Below, piece after piece: positions 45,603 through 54,394 of a DNA stretch of 64,000 nucleotides. The stretch lies in the NCBI RefSeq assembly GCF_008630535.1, contig NZ_VWPH01000007.1, positions 62,001-126,000 of the forward strand, read 5' to 3'. Both the position numbers and the translations under genes were made by a program. The DNA comes from Saccharopolyspora hirsuta (GTDB taxonomy: Bacteria > Actinomycetota > Actinomycetes > Mycobacteriales > Pseudonocardiaceae). Below the pieces are notes generated by a model that was not told where the DNA came from, ran no database searches, and saw only the letters and a program-made list of their open reading frames with translations. Positions within the stretch are counted from its first letter, which is position 1. Every line of letters begins with the position of its first letter.

Positions 45603-46551
45603 GGATCGCCTTCAGCCGTTCAACTGTCACGTGGGTGTAAAGCTGGGTCGTTGCGAGCGTAGCGTGACCAAGCAACTCCTGAACGCTACGGAGGTCCGCA
45701 CCGCCTTCCAGCAAATGGGTCGCCGCTGAATGCCGCATGCCGTGCGGACCGACGTCCGGTGCACCGGAAACGGTCCCGACCGCGTCGTGCACGGTCCGGC
45801 GTGCGGTGCGCGGGTCCAGCCGTCCACCCCGGACCCCCAGGAACAGCGCGGCGCCGGATGCCGCGCGAACCAGCTTCGGCCGTCCAGCGGTGAGCCACCG
45901 GTCGAGCGCATCATCCGCGGGTAGCCCGAACGGCACAACGCGTTCCTTGTCACCCTTGCCGATCACGCGGATCACCCGGCGCTCGCGGTCGACGTCGTCG
46001 ACGTCCAACCCGCACAGCTCGGCGACGCGGACGCCGGTGGCGTACAGGAGCTCGAGCACCGCGTGATCACGCAGCGCTACCGGATCACCCTGTTCGGCTC
46101 CCGCCGCGGAGGCCCGCATCGTCGCGTCCGCCTGGTCGGTGCGCAGCACCGCGGGCAGCTTCCGCGGCTTGGACGGCACCGCGAGGCGCGGCCCGGGGTC
46201 GCTCTGCAGCAGCCCGGCGCGCAGCGCCCACGCCGTGAAGGTGCGGGCAGCCGCCGTCCGCCGGGCCATCGTCGAGCGGCTCGCACCCTGCGCGTGCTGC
46301 GCCGACAACCACTCCCGGAGCACCGAGATGTCCAGTTCGGCGAGGGTTTCCCGGCCCGCTGCCCCGGACAGGTGATCGAGCAGCGACACGACGTCGCCGA
46401 CGTAACCGCGGACGGTGTGCACCGACAGCCCGCGTTCGGCGGCGAGGTGCCGTTCGAACCCGTCGACCGCAGCACCCAGCGGCTCGGGCAGTTTCGCCCG
46501 GACCGCGCGGAAATCGGGTCTTCGCGATTCGGGGGAACGGGCACGGGACAT
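45577..46551 (-). CDS. xerC: Tyrosine recombinase XerC
   Basis: 324-residue site-specific recombinase that resolves chromosome dimers at dif with XerD. An N-terminal SAM-like core-binding domain ([20 protein letters not shown]) precedes the catalytic domain, with the first Arg in [16 protein letters not shown], the HxxR in [17 protein letters not shown], and the nucleophile Tyr in [17 protein letters not shown] lies 3 nt before the ATG. It overlaps whiG downstream; a terminator and about 290 bp separate it from dprA. Confidence 0.94.
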   Translation of the reverse strand: MSRARSPESRRPDFRAVRAKLPEPLGAAVDGFERHLAAERGLSVHTVRGYVGDVVSLLDHLSGAAGRETLAELDISVLREWLSAQHAQGASRSTMARRTAAARTFTAWALRAGLLQSDPGPRLAVPSKPRKLPAVLRTDQADATMRASAAGAEQGDPVALRDHAVLELLYATGVRVAELCGLDVDDVDRERRVIRVIGKGDKERVVPFGLPADDALDRWLTAGRPKLVRAASGAALFLGVRGGRLDPRTARRTVHDAVGTVSGAPDVGPHGMRHSAATHLLEGGADLRSVQELLGHATLATTQLYTHVTVERLKAIHDRTHPRS

Positions 46552-46763
46552 GCCTCAGACGCTGGCCCTTGCACCGCCACCGGTCAAGCATCGCCACGCC
46601 GAATCATGATCACTCGACCCCGATCAGCCGGTCACCACACGGGTTCTCCGCGCCCCACCCCACGGGAACCCGGCATTTCACGCGCGTACGGCTGCCACCG
46701 CAGCGTTTCCGGCCCGCGCGAACGACATCACTGCGGCCTCTCAGAGATTCCCCAGCTAGAGGG

Positions 46764-46798
46764 CCTTCCACCGCGCATCGGGCATGCGCGGTGGAAGG
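46764..46798 (-). terminator. Hairpin terminator of yraN-comM-dprA operon
   Basis: Perfect 15-bp stem CCTTCCACCGCGCAT with a 5-nt loop, 46 bp beyond the dprA stop. The rest of 46552-46843 holds no gene and should include the xerC promoter, which I cannot identify. Confidence 0.75.
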
Positions 46799-46843
46799 TC
46801 CCGCCGTTGACCCGGAAACCCCGCTGGTGCCGGAACTGTGAGC

Positions 46844-48001
46844 TCATCGTGCGATCGACCACCCCCGATCGGAGCGGACCGCGAATCCGGACAGCTCCAG
46901 TTCCGGCAGCAGCGCCCGCACCTCGCCCAGCGGGAGGCCGCAGTCCCGCGCGAGCTCGTCCGCGCTGGCCCCCGCCATGCCGCGCAACGAGTCGTGCAGG
47001 CGCTGGGCGTGCGGATGCAGTCCGTCGGTGCGGCGGTGCGCCCCCGAGACCTCAGCCGCGCTCGGCGCACCGATCGGGCTGACCGCCTCGAGGACCTCCT
47101 CGGTGCTGGTGACCAGCACTGCTCGCCCGGAACGCACCATCCCGTGGCAGCCCACCGAGTTCTTCGAGGTGACCGGCCCTGGCACGGCCAGCACCGGGCG
47201 CCCCAGCGCATCCGCGGTGTTCGCGGTGTTGCCCGCGCCGCTGCGCGCCCCCGCCTCCACCACGACCGTGGCCCGGCCGGAGGCCGCGATCAGCCTGTTC
47301 CGGACCAGGAACCGGTGCTTGCGCGGCTCCGTTCCAGGCGGGTACTCGCTGACGACGGCGCCCTGCTCGGCCACCGCGCGCAGCAGGCGGCTGTGCCCCG
47401 CCGGGTAGTCGATGTCGACCCCGCAGGCCAGGAACGCCACCGTCCGGCCACCAGCGGCCAGCGCACCCCGGTGCGCCGCACCGTCGATGCCGTACGCCGC
47501 ACCGGAGACCACCGTGAACCCGGCTTTCGCGAGCCCGTGGCCGAACTCCGCGGACACGTGCTCGCCGTAGCCGGAGGCCGCGCGAGCGCCGACCACGGCG
47601 ATCGCCCGGTCGAGGACCGCGGTCAGGTCGGCCCGCCCCCGCACCCACAGCGCGATCGGCTCGGCCACCTCCGGGAGCCCGACCTCCCGCGCCCCGGCCA
47701 GGTTCTCGAAGGCGCTGCCCGGCCAGTCCGGGTCCTCCGGCACGACGAGCCGGGCTCCGGCCGCCTCGGTCGCCTCGAGCAGCTGCTCCGCGGACACGTG
47801 CTCGTACCTGGCCTCGACCTCGGCCAGCACGTCCGGCGGCGCCTTCCCCCGCAGGATCACCTCGACCGTCCGGCACGCACCGTGCCGGGCGACGAAACCT
47901 GCCAGCGCCGGGGCCGGGGGCTCGGCGGCCGCGGCCAGGAAAGCCCTCGCCAGCCGCACTTCCCGCCGCCCCTTCTCGCCCATCTTCGCCCAGTTCCCCA
48001 T
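46844..48001 (-). CDS. dprA: DNA-processing protein DprA (Smf)
   Basis: 385-residue Rossmann-fold protein that protects incoming single-stranded DNA and loads RecA. Signatures: AIVVGARAASGYGEHVSAEF, VVSGAAYGIDGAAHRGALAA, VAFLACGVDIDYPAGHSRLL, FLVRNRLIAASGRATVVVEA and GALGRPVLAVPG-type strand. A C-terminal winged helix is present. The start ATG overlaps the comM stop (TGATG). With comM and yraN it forms the DNA-uptake-linked set, although no uptake machinery is in the window. Confidence 0.93.
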   Translation of the reverse strand: MGNWAKMGEKGRREVRLARAFLAAAAEPPAPALAGFVARHGACRTVEVILRGKAPPDVLAEVEARYEHVSAEQLLEATEAAGARLVVPEDPDWPGSAFENLAGAREVGLPEVAEPIALWVRGRADLTAVLDRAIAVVGARAASGYGEHVSAEFGHGLAKAGFTVVSGAAYGIDGAAHRGALAAGGRTVAFLACGVDIDYPAGHSRLLRAVAEQGAVVSEYPPGTEPRKHRFLVRNRLIAASGRATVVVEAGARSGAGNTANTADALGRPVLAVPGPVTSKNSVGCHGMVRSGRAVLVTSTEEVLEAVSPIGAPSAAEVSGAHRRTDGLHPHAQRLHDSLRGMAGASADELARDCGLPLGEVRALLPELELSGFAVRSDRGWSIAR

Positions 48002-49518
48002 CACGCAGCCCTCCTGTCCCGAAACTCCAGCGCCGCCGCCACGTGCTCGGCGTCGGGGCGCTCCTTTCCGTCGAGGTCGGCCAGCGTCCACGCCACCCGC
48101 AGGCAGCGGTCCGCGCCGCGGGCGGTGATCGCGCCGACCTCCAAACCTCGATCGAGCAGCCCGGTGACCTGGTCCGGCAGGGCGAACTCGCGCCGCAGCA
48201 CCGGTCCCGGGACCTCCGTGTTGGTCTGCCACCCGTGCTCCGACCAGCGCTCCCGCGCGGCGGCGCGCGCCCGCGCCACCCGGTCGCGCACGACAGCGGT
48301 GCTCTCCGGCTCAGCACCGCTGTGGACCGTCATCGCGGTGATCGGGCGCATCCGCACCCGCAGGTCCACCCGGTCCAGCAGCGGGCCCGACAGCTTGCCG
48401 AGGTAGCGCCGCCGGACCTGCGGCGGGCACTGGCAGTCGAGATCCCTGGCGGGCGCGCAGGGGCACGGGTTGGTGGCCAGGACGAGCTGGAACCTCGCCG
48501 GGTAGCGGAGCGTTCCGTCCCGCCGCGCGAGCCGGACCTCGCCCTCCTCCAACGCCGTGCGCAGCGCTTCGAGCCGCTTCGGCCCGAGCTCGCACGCCTC
48601 GTCCAGCAGCAGGACCCCGCGGTGCGCCCTGCTGACCGCGCCCGGCCTGGCCAGGCCCGTGCCGCCGCCGACGAGCGCCGGGATGGACAGCGACGAGTGC
48701 GGTGCCACGAAGGGCGGGGTCCGCACCAGGGTCGCCGAGCCGGTGAGGTCCCCGGCCACCGACCGGATCGCCGTCACCTCCAGCGCTTCCTGCCCGCTCA
48801 GCTCCGGCAGCAACCCGCACAACCGCTTGGCCAGCATGGTCTTGCCGGTACCGGGCGGACCGACCATCAGCAGGTGGTGCCCGCCCGCTGCCGCGACCTC
48901 GAGCGCCCAGCGCGCCTCCGGCTGGCCCAGCACGTCGGCGAGGTCCGGCGCCGGCTCCGCCGGGGGTTCGTCCATCGGCGGTGGGTACCGGGCCAGCTCA
49001 CCGAGTTCGCGCAACCACGCCACCACCTCGCGCAGGTGCGTCGCACCCAGCACCTCGATGCCCTCCACCAGGTGCGCCTCGGCCAGCCCTTCCGCGGGCA
49101 CGATCGCCCGGCGCATGCCCTCCTTCCGCGCGGTCAGCAGTGCGGGCAGCAGGCCGTTCACCGGGCGAATCCGACCGTCCAGCGCCAGTTCCCCGAACAG
49201 CACCGTGCCCGCCAACCGGTGCGGCGGCACCAGTTCCGCCCCGGCCAGCACCGCGCAGGCCAGCGCGAGGTCGTACGAGGTCCCGGCCTTGGGCAGCGCA
49301 GCCGGGGACAGCGCGAGCGTCACGCAGCTCGCGGGCCAGTCCTCCCGGCAGTTCTGGACGGCCGCCCGCACTCGGTTCTTGGACTCCTGCAACGCGGTGT
49401 CCGGCAGGCCGAGCAGCTGCAACGAGGGCAGACCGCCCTTGCGCACGTCCGCTTCGATCTCGACGAGCACGCCGTCCACGCCGAACAGCGCGACCGCCCA
49501 GGTCCGTCGCAACGCCAT
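48001..49518 (-). CDS. comM: ComM/YifB-family AAA+ ATPase
   Basis: 505-residue Mg-chelatase-like helicase that promotes branch migration during natural transformation. The N-terminal Lon-like/ChlI domain (VDGVLVEIEADVRKGGLPSL) is followed by an AAA+ core with Walker A MVGPPGTGKTMLAKRL and Walker B LLLDEACEL. Zinc-type cysteines occur in NPCPCAPARDLDCQCPP. The C-terminal ChlI-like lid follows. The ATG is directly adjacent to the yraN stop (TGAATG). Confidence 0.93.
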   Translation of the reverse strand: MALRRTWAVALFGVDGVLVEIEADVRKGGLPSLQLLGLPDTALQESKNRVRAAVQNCREDWPASCVTLALSPAALPKAGTSYDLALACAVLAGAELVPPHRLAGTVLFGELALDGRIRPVNGLLPALLTARKEGMRRAIVPAEGLAEAHLVEGIEVLGATHLREVVAWLRELGELARYPPPMDEPPAEPAPDLADVLGQPEARWALEVAAAGGHHLLMVGPPGTGKTMLAKRLCGLLPELSGQEALEVTAIRSVAGDLTGSATLVRTPPFVAPHSSLSIPALVGGGTGLARPGAVSRAHRGVLLLDEACELGPKRLEALRTALEEGEVRLARRDGTLRYPARFQLVLATNPCPCAPARDLDCQCPPQVRRRYLGKLSGPLLDRVDLRVRMRPITAMTVHSGAEPESTAVVRDRVARARAAARERWSEHGWQTNTEVPGPVLRREFALPDQVTGLLDRGLEVGAITARGADRCLRVAWTLADLDGKERPDAEHVAAALEFRDRRAA

Positions 49519-49920
49519 TCAGAACACCCCCTCGAGGTGCCGGAGGCGCGCGGATCTGCCCGGTGGCCAGAGCACCGAGACGAAGTCGAAGCGGACCGGA
49601 CAGCCCACCAGCTCGCGCGCGGCCAACCAGGACCGCGCGGCGCTGCGGATGCGCACGATCTTCTCCGGGTTGAGCGCGTAGATCGGCCCGCCGTAATCGG
49701 CTCCGGACCGCGTCTTGACCTCGCAGCACACCACGGTGTCGCCATCCGCGGCGACGATGTCGAGTTCGCCCTGCGGGCACCGCCAGTTCCGGTCCAGCAC
49801 GGTCATTCCGCGGCCCTCCAGCAGTTCGGCGGCCAACCGCTCCCCGGCCAGCCCCAGCGCATGCCTGCCGTCACCGGTGCAGGCATCGCTCACCGGGCCC
49901 AAGATCTTCTTCCGACGCAC
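49519..49920 (-). CDS. yraN: YraN/UPF0102-family nuclease-like protein
   Basis: 133-residue PD-(D/E)XK-fold protein (UPF0102). Conserved features: [39 protein letters not shown] and [16 protein letters not shown], carrying the E, D and ExK catalytic residues. I start at GTG 49920 because GGAGGAATTC lies just upstream; the open frame to 50031 has no such signal. It is the first gene of the comM-dprA operon and is preceded by DnaA-box-like sequences. Confidence 0.88.
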   Translation of the reverse strand: MRRKKILGPVSDACTGDGRHALGLAGERLAAELLEGRGMTVLDRNWRCPQGELDIVAADGDTVVCCEVKTRSGADYGGPIYALNPEKIVRIRSAARSWLAARELVGCPVRFDFVSVLWPPGRSARLRHLEGVF

Positions 49921-50016
49921 GAATTCCTCCTCTGCTTCCGGGACTTCCCGCACCTGGGCAGCACCGGTCGGCTCGGCGAGGGGTTTTCCCGCAGCGCACC
50001 AACGGTTCCGGGCACG

Positions 50017-50101
50017 GGTGGACAACTCCAATTTGCCCGGAAATCCCGTCGATCTCCAGCGCCAATCGAAATCTGTGGATAAACGAGTCCCCTGTGGACA
50101 A
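50017..50101 (-). promoter_or_regulatory. DnaA-box-like cluster upstream of yraN-comM-dprA
   Basis: TGTGGATAA (50074-50082) and TGTGGACAA (50093-50101) are exact 9-mers of DnaA boxes, 19 bp apart in the same orientation. GGTGGACAA (50017-50025), one mismatch, lies in the loop of a CCGGGCA/TGCCCGG hairpin (50008-50040). Confidence 0.55.
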
Positions 50102-50294
50102 CTCCGCTCACTCGGAAGAGTGGGAATGCGAAGAAATGCGAAGAAGAATTTGTAAAACCGGCTCTAATTTTGGATCTCGGGCGTCTAGGGCGTCCAGCGA
50201 CCGAGGGTCGTTCAGAGGTGATAACGCGCGGACTTGAGGCGGTGGGGCGCGGGGTCCCGTTGGGATCAAAGCGGTAGGCGGCCGCTTCGGGAGT

Positions 50295-50370
50295 GCGATT
50301 TCAATTGAAATTGGCGTCGTCGCCGACGGAACCCACGGCGACGAGGTGGGCCAATTTCAATCGAAATCGC
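50295..50370. repeat. Long inverted repeat with family 2 AT-rich cores
   Basis: Arms GCGATTTCAATTGAAATTGG plus C (50295-50315) and 50350-50370 pair over 21 bp with one mismatch. The 34-nt loop contains a second stem CGTCGCCG / CGGCGACG. Each arm itself contains the near-palindromic TTTCAATTGAAA or TTTCAATCGAAA. Confidence 0.8.
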
Positions 50371-50503
50371 AGTCGTCACCACCTCGGGGACTGCCGTGAT
50401 ACCGAGCTGGACGACCGTGCGTCCCGCGGCGACCGGGCCTGCGGCACGGCGAGCGCGCAGCCGGGCTTCCAGTCGTCGCCGCGGTTTGGTCGCTGCGGAG
50501 CGC

Positions 50504-50544
50504 AAAAAGCTCGGGCGGTGGTCTTGCGACGGCCGCCCGAGCTT
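50504..50544 (-). terminator. Intrinsic terminator after DUF2469 gene
   Basis: 12-bp stem AAGCTCGGGCGG / CCGCCCGAGCTT followed on the minus strand by TTTTT (50504-50508 complement), 16 bp after the stop. This is the clearest U-tract terminator in the window. Confidence 0.9.
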
Positions 50545-50559
50545 CGCTTCGACGGTAGG

Positions 50560-50883
50560 TCAGGAACCGAACGGGCCGCTCTCCGGCAGGCGGAGATCCG
50601 GTTTGTCCAGCTCCTCGACGTTGACGTCCTTGAACGTGATCACGCGCACGTTCTTGACGAACCGCGCCGGGCGGTACATGTCCCACACCCACGCGTCCGA
50701 CATCGCCACCTCGAAGTAGACCTCCGAGTCGGAGTTGCGCACCTGCACGTCCACCGCGTTGGCCAGGTAGAAGCGCCGTTCGGTCTCCACGACATAGGTG
50801 AACTGCCCGACGATGTCGCGGTACTCCTTGTAGAGCTGCAGCTCCATCTCGGTCTCGTACTTCTCGAGATCCTCGGCGCTCAT
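50560..50883 (-). CDS. DUF2469 actinobacterial protein
   Basis: 107-residue, highly conserved actinobacterial protein of unknown function (DUF2469): MSAEDLEKYETEMELQLYKE, RDIVGQFTYVVETERRFYLA, AMSDAWVWDMYRPARFVKNV. It is the last gene of the lepB-rnhB unit, 33 bp after rnhB, and is followed by a strong intrinsic terminator. Its conservation next to lepB and rnhB suggests a housekeeping role, but none is known. Confidence 0.92.
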   Translation of the reverse strand: MSAEDLEKYETEMELQLYKEYRDIVGQFTYVVETERRFYLANAVDVQVRNSDSEVYFEVAMSDAWVWDMYRPARFVKNVRVITFKDVNVEELDKPDLRLPESGPFGS

Positions 50884-50916
50884 CGCTGTGCGAGCCCTTC
50901 TGCGTTGCCGATCGGA

Positions 50917-51669
50917 CTACAACACCTCATTGTCCACCACTTCCCCCTCAGAAGCATCGAACAGCCCGGGCTTGCTGCTCACCGAGCGCGGCGAGCGCAA
51001 GCCGTGCCGCCGCGCCGCGGCCACCACGTTCGCATAGGACCAGCGGTGCTCGTGGCAGGGCCCGTGCTCGGTCAGCCGCGTCGAGTGCAGCGGTGTGCTG
51101 TACCCCTTGTGCACGTCGAACCCGTAGACCGGGAACTCGAGGTGCAGCTGCTCGGTCATCAACCGGTCGCGGGTCACCTTCGCCAGCACCGATGCCGCCG
51201 CGACGCAGGCCGCCACCAGGTCGCCCTTGACCACCGCCACGCTCGGCGTGGCCAGGCCCTGCACCCGGAACCCGTCGGTCAGCACGTAGCCGGGGTGCTC
51301 GGACAGCTGGGCGACCGCGCGCCGCATGCCCTCCAGGTTGGCCACGTGGATGCCGAGCGCGTCGACCTCCTCGGCGGGGATCACGACGGTGGACCAGCTC
51401 AGCGCGCGCTCGGTGATGCGGTCGAACAACCGCTCCCGGTCGGCCTCGGAGAGCGCCTTCGAGTCGGTCAGCCCCTCGAAGCGCCGGTCGTCACCCGGCT
51501 TCAGGACGCAGGCGGCCACCACCAGCGGCCCGGCGCACGCACCTCGCCCGGCCTCGTCCACGCCGGCCACCGGCCCGAGGCCCCGGCGGTCCAGCGCGCG
51601 CTGAAGGGCCCAGTTGCCGCTGCTGCGCCGGATCACCGACCTCGGCGGCCGGAACTCCGCCACCGTCAC
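50917..51669 (-). CDS. rnhB: Ribonuclease HII
   Basis: 250-residue RNase H type 2 that removes ribonucleotides and RNA from RNA-DNA hybrids. Catalytic acids lie in [20 protein letters not shown] (D, E), in [12 protein letters not shown] and further on near [16 protein letters not shown], where the family motif surrounds HKGY. The start is GTG 51669, 7 bp from the lepB stop. A tail of about 30 residues extends past the catalytic core. Confidence 0.93.
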   Translation of the reverse strand: MTVAEFRPPRSVIRRSSGNWALQRALDRRGLGPVAGVDEAGRGACAGPLVVAACVLKPGDDRRFEGLTDSKALSEADRERLFDRITERALSWSTVVIPAEEVDALGIHVANLEGMRRAVAQLSEHPGYVLTDGFRVQGLATPSVAVVKGDLVAACVAAASVLAKVTRDRLMTEQLHLEFPVYGFDVHKGYSTPLHSTRLTEHGPCHEHRWSYANVVAAARRHGLRSPRSVSSKPGLFDASEGEVVDNEVL

Positions 51670-51676
51670 GTCAACG

Positions 51677-52591
51677 TCACTCCGAGGCTCGTCGCTTGCT
51701 CACCACACCGACGAGCCTACGACCCAGCCACACCGTCGGGAACGCCGCGGCCACCCCGAACCCGACCGGCAGGCCGGTCTGCCAGGCGGGCGCGCCCAGC
51801 GCGACCGCCTGCGGGTTCGGGTCGTCGATGCCCTGCCAGCGGGTCGGCGGCAGCACGATGAACTGCGCCTTGCCGATCACGTTGTCCACCGGCACCGCAC
51901 CGTTGACGCCGCCACCGCCCTGAAACCGGGAGTCCATCGAGTCGTTGCGGTTGTCGCCCATCACCCACAGGTGCCCCGGCGGGACCGTCACCTCGCTGAA
52001 CTCCTTCTGGCCAACGCCGCGGCCCGGCTCCCAGTACAGGTACGGCTCGTTGAGCGGCTTGCCGTCGACCAGAACCCGGTTCTGCGCGTCGCAGCACTCG
52101 ACCTTCTGGCCGCCCACCGCGATGACCCGCTTGACGAAGTCCTTCTCATCCGGGGCGCCGAAGCCCAGCAGCGAGGCCACGCCCTGGAAGAAGCCGGCCA
52201 CCGGGTTGGTGGGCTCCTCGGCGGTGAACTCGTTCTGCATCCACGGCTGCGGGCCGCGGAACACCACGACGTCGCCCGGCTTCGGGTCCGAGAACCGGTA
52301 GGTGATCTTGTCGACCAGCACCCGGTCGTTGTTGCAGCCGGTGCACCCGTGCAGGGTCTGCTCCATCGACTGCGACGGGATCACGTAGACCCGCGCGATG
52401 AACGCCTGGATGAGGACCGTCAGCACCAGGGCGGTGACGATCAGGATCGGCAGCTCGCGCCAGAACGAGCCCTTCTTCTTCTCCTTGGGCTTGCGGCGAC
52501 GAGGAGCTTCCCCCGAGTCCTCCGGGGCACCGCTGTGGTGCTCCGCCTCGTGGGGCTCCTCCGCTGATCCGCTGCGCATGACGTCGGCCAC
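51677..52591 (-). CDS. lepB: Type I signal peptidase
   Basis: 304-residue membrane serine protease that cleaves signal peptides. A charged N-terminus of about 45 residues precedes one membrane helix (about 47-66). The nucleophile Ser75 is in [11 protein letters not shown], the general-base Lys is in [12 protein letters not shown], and the C-terminal signature [11 protein letters not shown] is present. A second hydrophobic segment near 275-290 ([20 protein letters not shown]) suggests another anchor. Start GTG 52591; ATG 52579 is an alternative. Confidence 0.94.
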   Translation of the reverse strand: MADVMRSGSAEEPHEAEHHSGAPEDSGEAPRRRKPKEKKKGSFWRELPILIVTALVLTVLIQAFIARVYVIPSQSMEQTLHGCTGCNNDRVLVDKITYRFSDPKPGDVVVFRGPQPWMQNEFTAEEPTNPVAGFFQGVASLLGFGAPDEKDFVKRVIAVGGQKVECCDAQNRVLVDGKPLNEPYLYWEPGRGVGQKEFSEVTVPPGHLWVMGDNRNDSMDSRFQGGGGVNGAVPVDNVIGKAQFIVLPPTRWQGIDDPNPQAVALGAPAWQTGLPVGFGVAAAFPTVWLGRRLVGVVSKRRASE

Positions 52592-52747
52592 CCGGCCAGG
52601 CTACTGGAACCGCAGCGGGCGTCGTCGCGCTCCCCCGCTTCGACGAGCCCGGATGAGCCGCCATGACGTGCTCTTTTCCACCGCGGCCGGGACGAGGAGC
52701 ACGCCCCGCCCCGCGCTGATCACCCGAAGGTGGAACAGCGCCCCGGA

Positions 52748-52786
52748 CAAAAGGAACAGCCCGGATGCGGGGCATCCGGGCTGTTC
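52748..52786 (-). terminator. Intrinsic terminator after rplS
   Basis: Perfect 15-bp stem GAACAGCCCGGATGC with a GGG loop, followed on the minus strand by CTTTTG, 17 bp after the rplS stop. It should separate rplS from lepB-rnhB-DUF2469. Confidence 0.88.
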
Positions 52787-52803
52787 ACCACACGTCCGTC
52801 CGA

Positions 52804-53160
52804 TCAGGAAGCGGCGGTCTCCCGCTTCTCCTTGATCTTCGCGGCCTTGCCGCGCCGGTCGCGCAGGTAGTACAGCTTCGCCCGCCGAACGTCACCGCGC
52901 GCCACGACCTCGATCTGCGCGATGTTCGGGGTGTGCACCGGGAACGTCCGCTCCACACCGACACCGAAGGAAACCTTGCGCACGGTGAAGGTCTCCCGGA
53001 TGCCATCGCCCTGCCGGCGGATGACCACGCCCTGGAAGACCTGAGTCCGCTCGCGCGAACCCTCGATGACGCGGACGTGGACCTTCAGCGTGTCACCGGG
53101 CCGGAAGGCCGGGATGTCGGAACGCAGCGACTGGGCGTCCAACGCGTCCAGGGTGTTCAT
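52804..53160 (-). CDS. rplS: 50S ribosomal protein bL19
   Basis: 118-residue ribosomal protein at the 30S-50S interface: [40 protein letters not shown] and the basic C-terminus [20 protein letters not shown]. Length and motifs fit. It lies 193 bp downstream of trmD and has its own strong terminator. The leader may contain a promoter with TTGACA on the minus strand (53290-53295), but I see no matching -10. Confidence 0.97.
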   Translation of the reverse strand: MNTLDALDAQSLRSDIPAFRPGDTLKVHVRVIEGSRERTQVFQGVVIRRQGDGIRETFTVRKVSFGVGVERTFPVHTPNIAQIEVVARGDVRRAKLYYLRDRRGKAAKIKEKRETAAS

Positions 53161-53353
53161 CGGTGGTCCGTCCTCATCCGTGTCGAAGGCACCCGTGTTC
53201 TCGCATGCCGATGACCCGACCTACTGCTGGTGGGCACCGCCTGACACGGGGTGAACTTGCTTAACGCACGCCGAACACCTGTCCGGCTGTGTCAACCGTT
53301 CCAGTGTGCCAGATCCGCTTCTCGGTGTCTCAACCGCCCCCACCGACGCGGGG

Positions 53354-54148
53354 TCAGCGAGGTGCATCTCCGGCATTCCGGGACTCGTCGGAGTGGTCCG
53401 ACGCCCGCAGTTTATCGAGTTGCGCGCGGTCGGCCTTATCCAGGGCCCCCTCCGGCAGCGCGGCCAGCAGATCCGGGCGCCTGCGGTAGGTGCGGGCCAG
53501 CGCCTGGTCCCGCCGCCAGCGGTTGATCGCGGCGTGGTTGCCGGAGCGCAGCACGTCCGGGACGGCGTGCCCACGCCAGACCTCGGGGCGGGTGTAGCAG
53601 GGCCCTTCCAGCAGGCCGTCGGAGAAGGAGTCCTGCTCGGCCGACAGCGGGTTGCCCAGCACTCCGGGCAGCAGGCGGGCCACCGCCTCGATCATCACCA
53701 GCGCGGCGACCTCGCCGCCGACCAGCACGTAGTCGCCGATGGAGACCTCCTCCACCGGCATCCGGGTGGCCGCGTCGTCGATCACCCGCTGGTCGATGCC
53801 CTCGTACCGGCCGCAGGCGAAGACCAGCCACGGCTCGGCGGACCAGCGGATCGCGGTGCGCTGGTCGAACGGCCGACCGGCCGGAGTCGGCACCACCAGC
53901 CGAGGCATCGGCTCCTCGCCGGTCCCGCACACGGCATCCAGCGCCTCGCCCCACACCTGGGGCTTCATCACCATGCCGGGACCGCCGCCGTAGGGGCTGT
54001 CGTCCACCGCGCGGTGCACGTCGTGCGTCCAGTCCCGCAGGTCGTGCACGCCGACCGCGATCCGGTCGCGCTCGATGGCCTTGCCCAGCAGCGCTTCCCG
54101 CAGCGGGTTCAAGTAGTCGGGGAAGATCGTGATGACGTCGATGCGCAT
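53354..54148 (-). CDS. trmD: tRNA (guanine-N1)-methyltransferase TrmD
   Basis: 264-residue knotted SPOUT methyltransferase forming m1G37 in tRNA. Signatures: [48 protein letters not shown], and the SAM knot [20 protein letters not shown]. The true start is ATG 54148; the open frame continues upstream to 54244 only because it runs into a copy of structured repeat 1. A rimM terminator and that repeat separate it from rimM, so trmD probably has a separate promoter. Confidence 0.96.
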   Translation of the reverse strand: MRIDVITIFPDYLNPLREALLGKAIERDRIAVGVHDLRDWTHDVHRAVDDSPYGGGPGMVMKPQVWGEALDAVCGTGEEPMPRLVVPTPAGRPFDQRTAIRWSAEPWLVFACGRYEGIDQRVIDDAATRMPVEEVSIGDYVLVGGEVAALVMIEAVARLLPGVLGNPLSAEQDSFSDGLLEGPCYTRPEVWRGHAVPDVLRSGNHAAINRWRRDQALARTYRRRPDLLAALPEGALDKADRAQLDKLRASDHSDESRNAGDAPR

Positions 54149-54171
54149 GGGCTCTACTGACTCCGAACTCG

Positions 54172-54335
54172 ACTTGCGTGGCGGTGCCGGTAGCGGAACC
54201 TCAGGCCCGCCTGGCTGTGGGTGCCCAGCCTGATGTATGGCCAATACACGGCGGCTGGGCCGTCCTCGCCAGGCGAACGCTGAGAACCCGCGGCGGTGCG
54301 AGTTGCGAGGGTGGGCTAAGCGGCTGGCGCCGCTT
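54172..54335 (-). repeat. Structured repeat family 1, copy R5 (full length)
   Basis: Minus-strand order: hairpin AAGCGGC-N4-GCCGCTT (54318-54335), AGCCCACC, GCAACTCGCACCGC, GCGGGTTCTCAG, arm with CGCCTGG, GAGGAC, inner stem GCCCAGCC/GGCTGGGC, hairpin TGTAT-N5-ATACA, arm CCAGGCGGG, then CTGAGGTTCCGCTACCGGC. It lies between the rimM terminator and the trmD start, in gene orientation. Confidence 0.82.
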
Positions 54336-54346
54336 CGAAGACAAAC

Positions 54347-54376
54347 CGAAAACGCCCCCGCCGGACGGCGAGGGCG
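54347..54376 (-). terminator. Intrinsic terminator after rimM
   Basis: 10-bp stem CGCCCCCGCC / GGCGAGGGCG with one mismatch and a 4-nt loop. On the minus strand it is followed by TTTTCGG. It lies 18 bp beyond the rimM stop. Confidence 0.75.
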
Positions 54377-54394
54377 GGACTGCTTCGCTTGCGG

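Larger units (their letters stand above)
49921..50503. other. Intergenic region upstream of yraN
   Basis: 583 bp between the yraN start and the DUF2469 terminator, with no supported gene; the open frames on the plus strand overlap repeats and are not conserved-looking. It contains three DnaA-box-like sequences (50017-50101), an AT-rich patch near 50145-50175 and a large inverted repeat (50295-50370). Confidence 0.65.

Noticed and set aside
50104..50290. Small genes or replication origin around the DnaA boxes
   Set aside because: The AT-rich patch is short, there are only two exact boxes, and dnaA/dnaN/gyrB are absent, so a chromosomal origin is not supported.
53290..53328. TTGACA and TTGAGA elements as rplS promoters
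   Set aside because: No -10 hexamer lies at 16-18 bp from either; kept only as a remark under rplS.
54149..54244. N-terminal extension of trmD
   Set aside because: The added 32 codons are translated from structured repeat R5, and TrmD proteins begin at [11 protein letters not shown].
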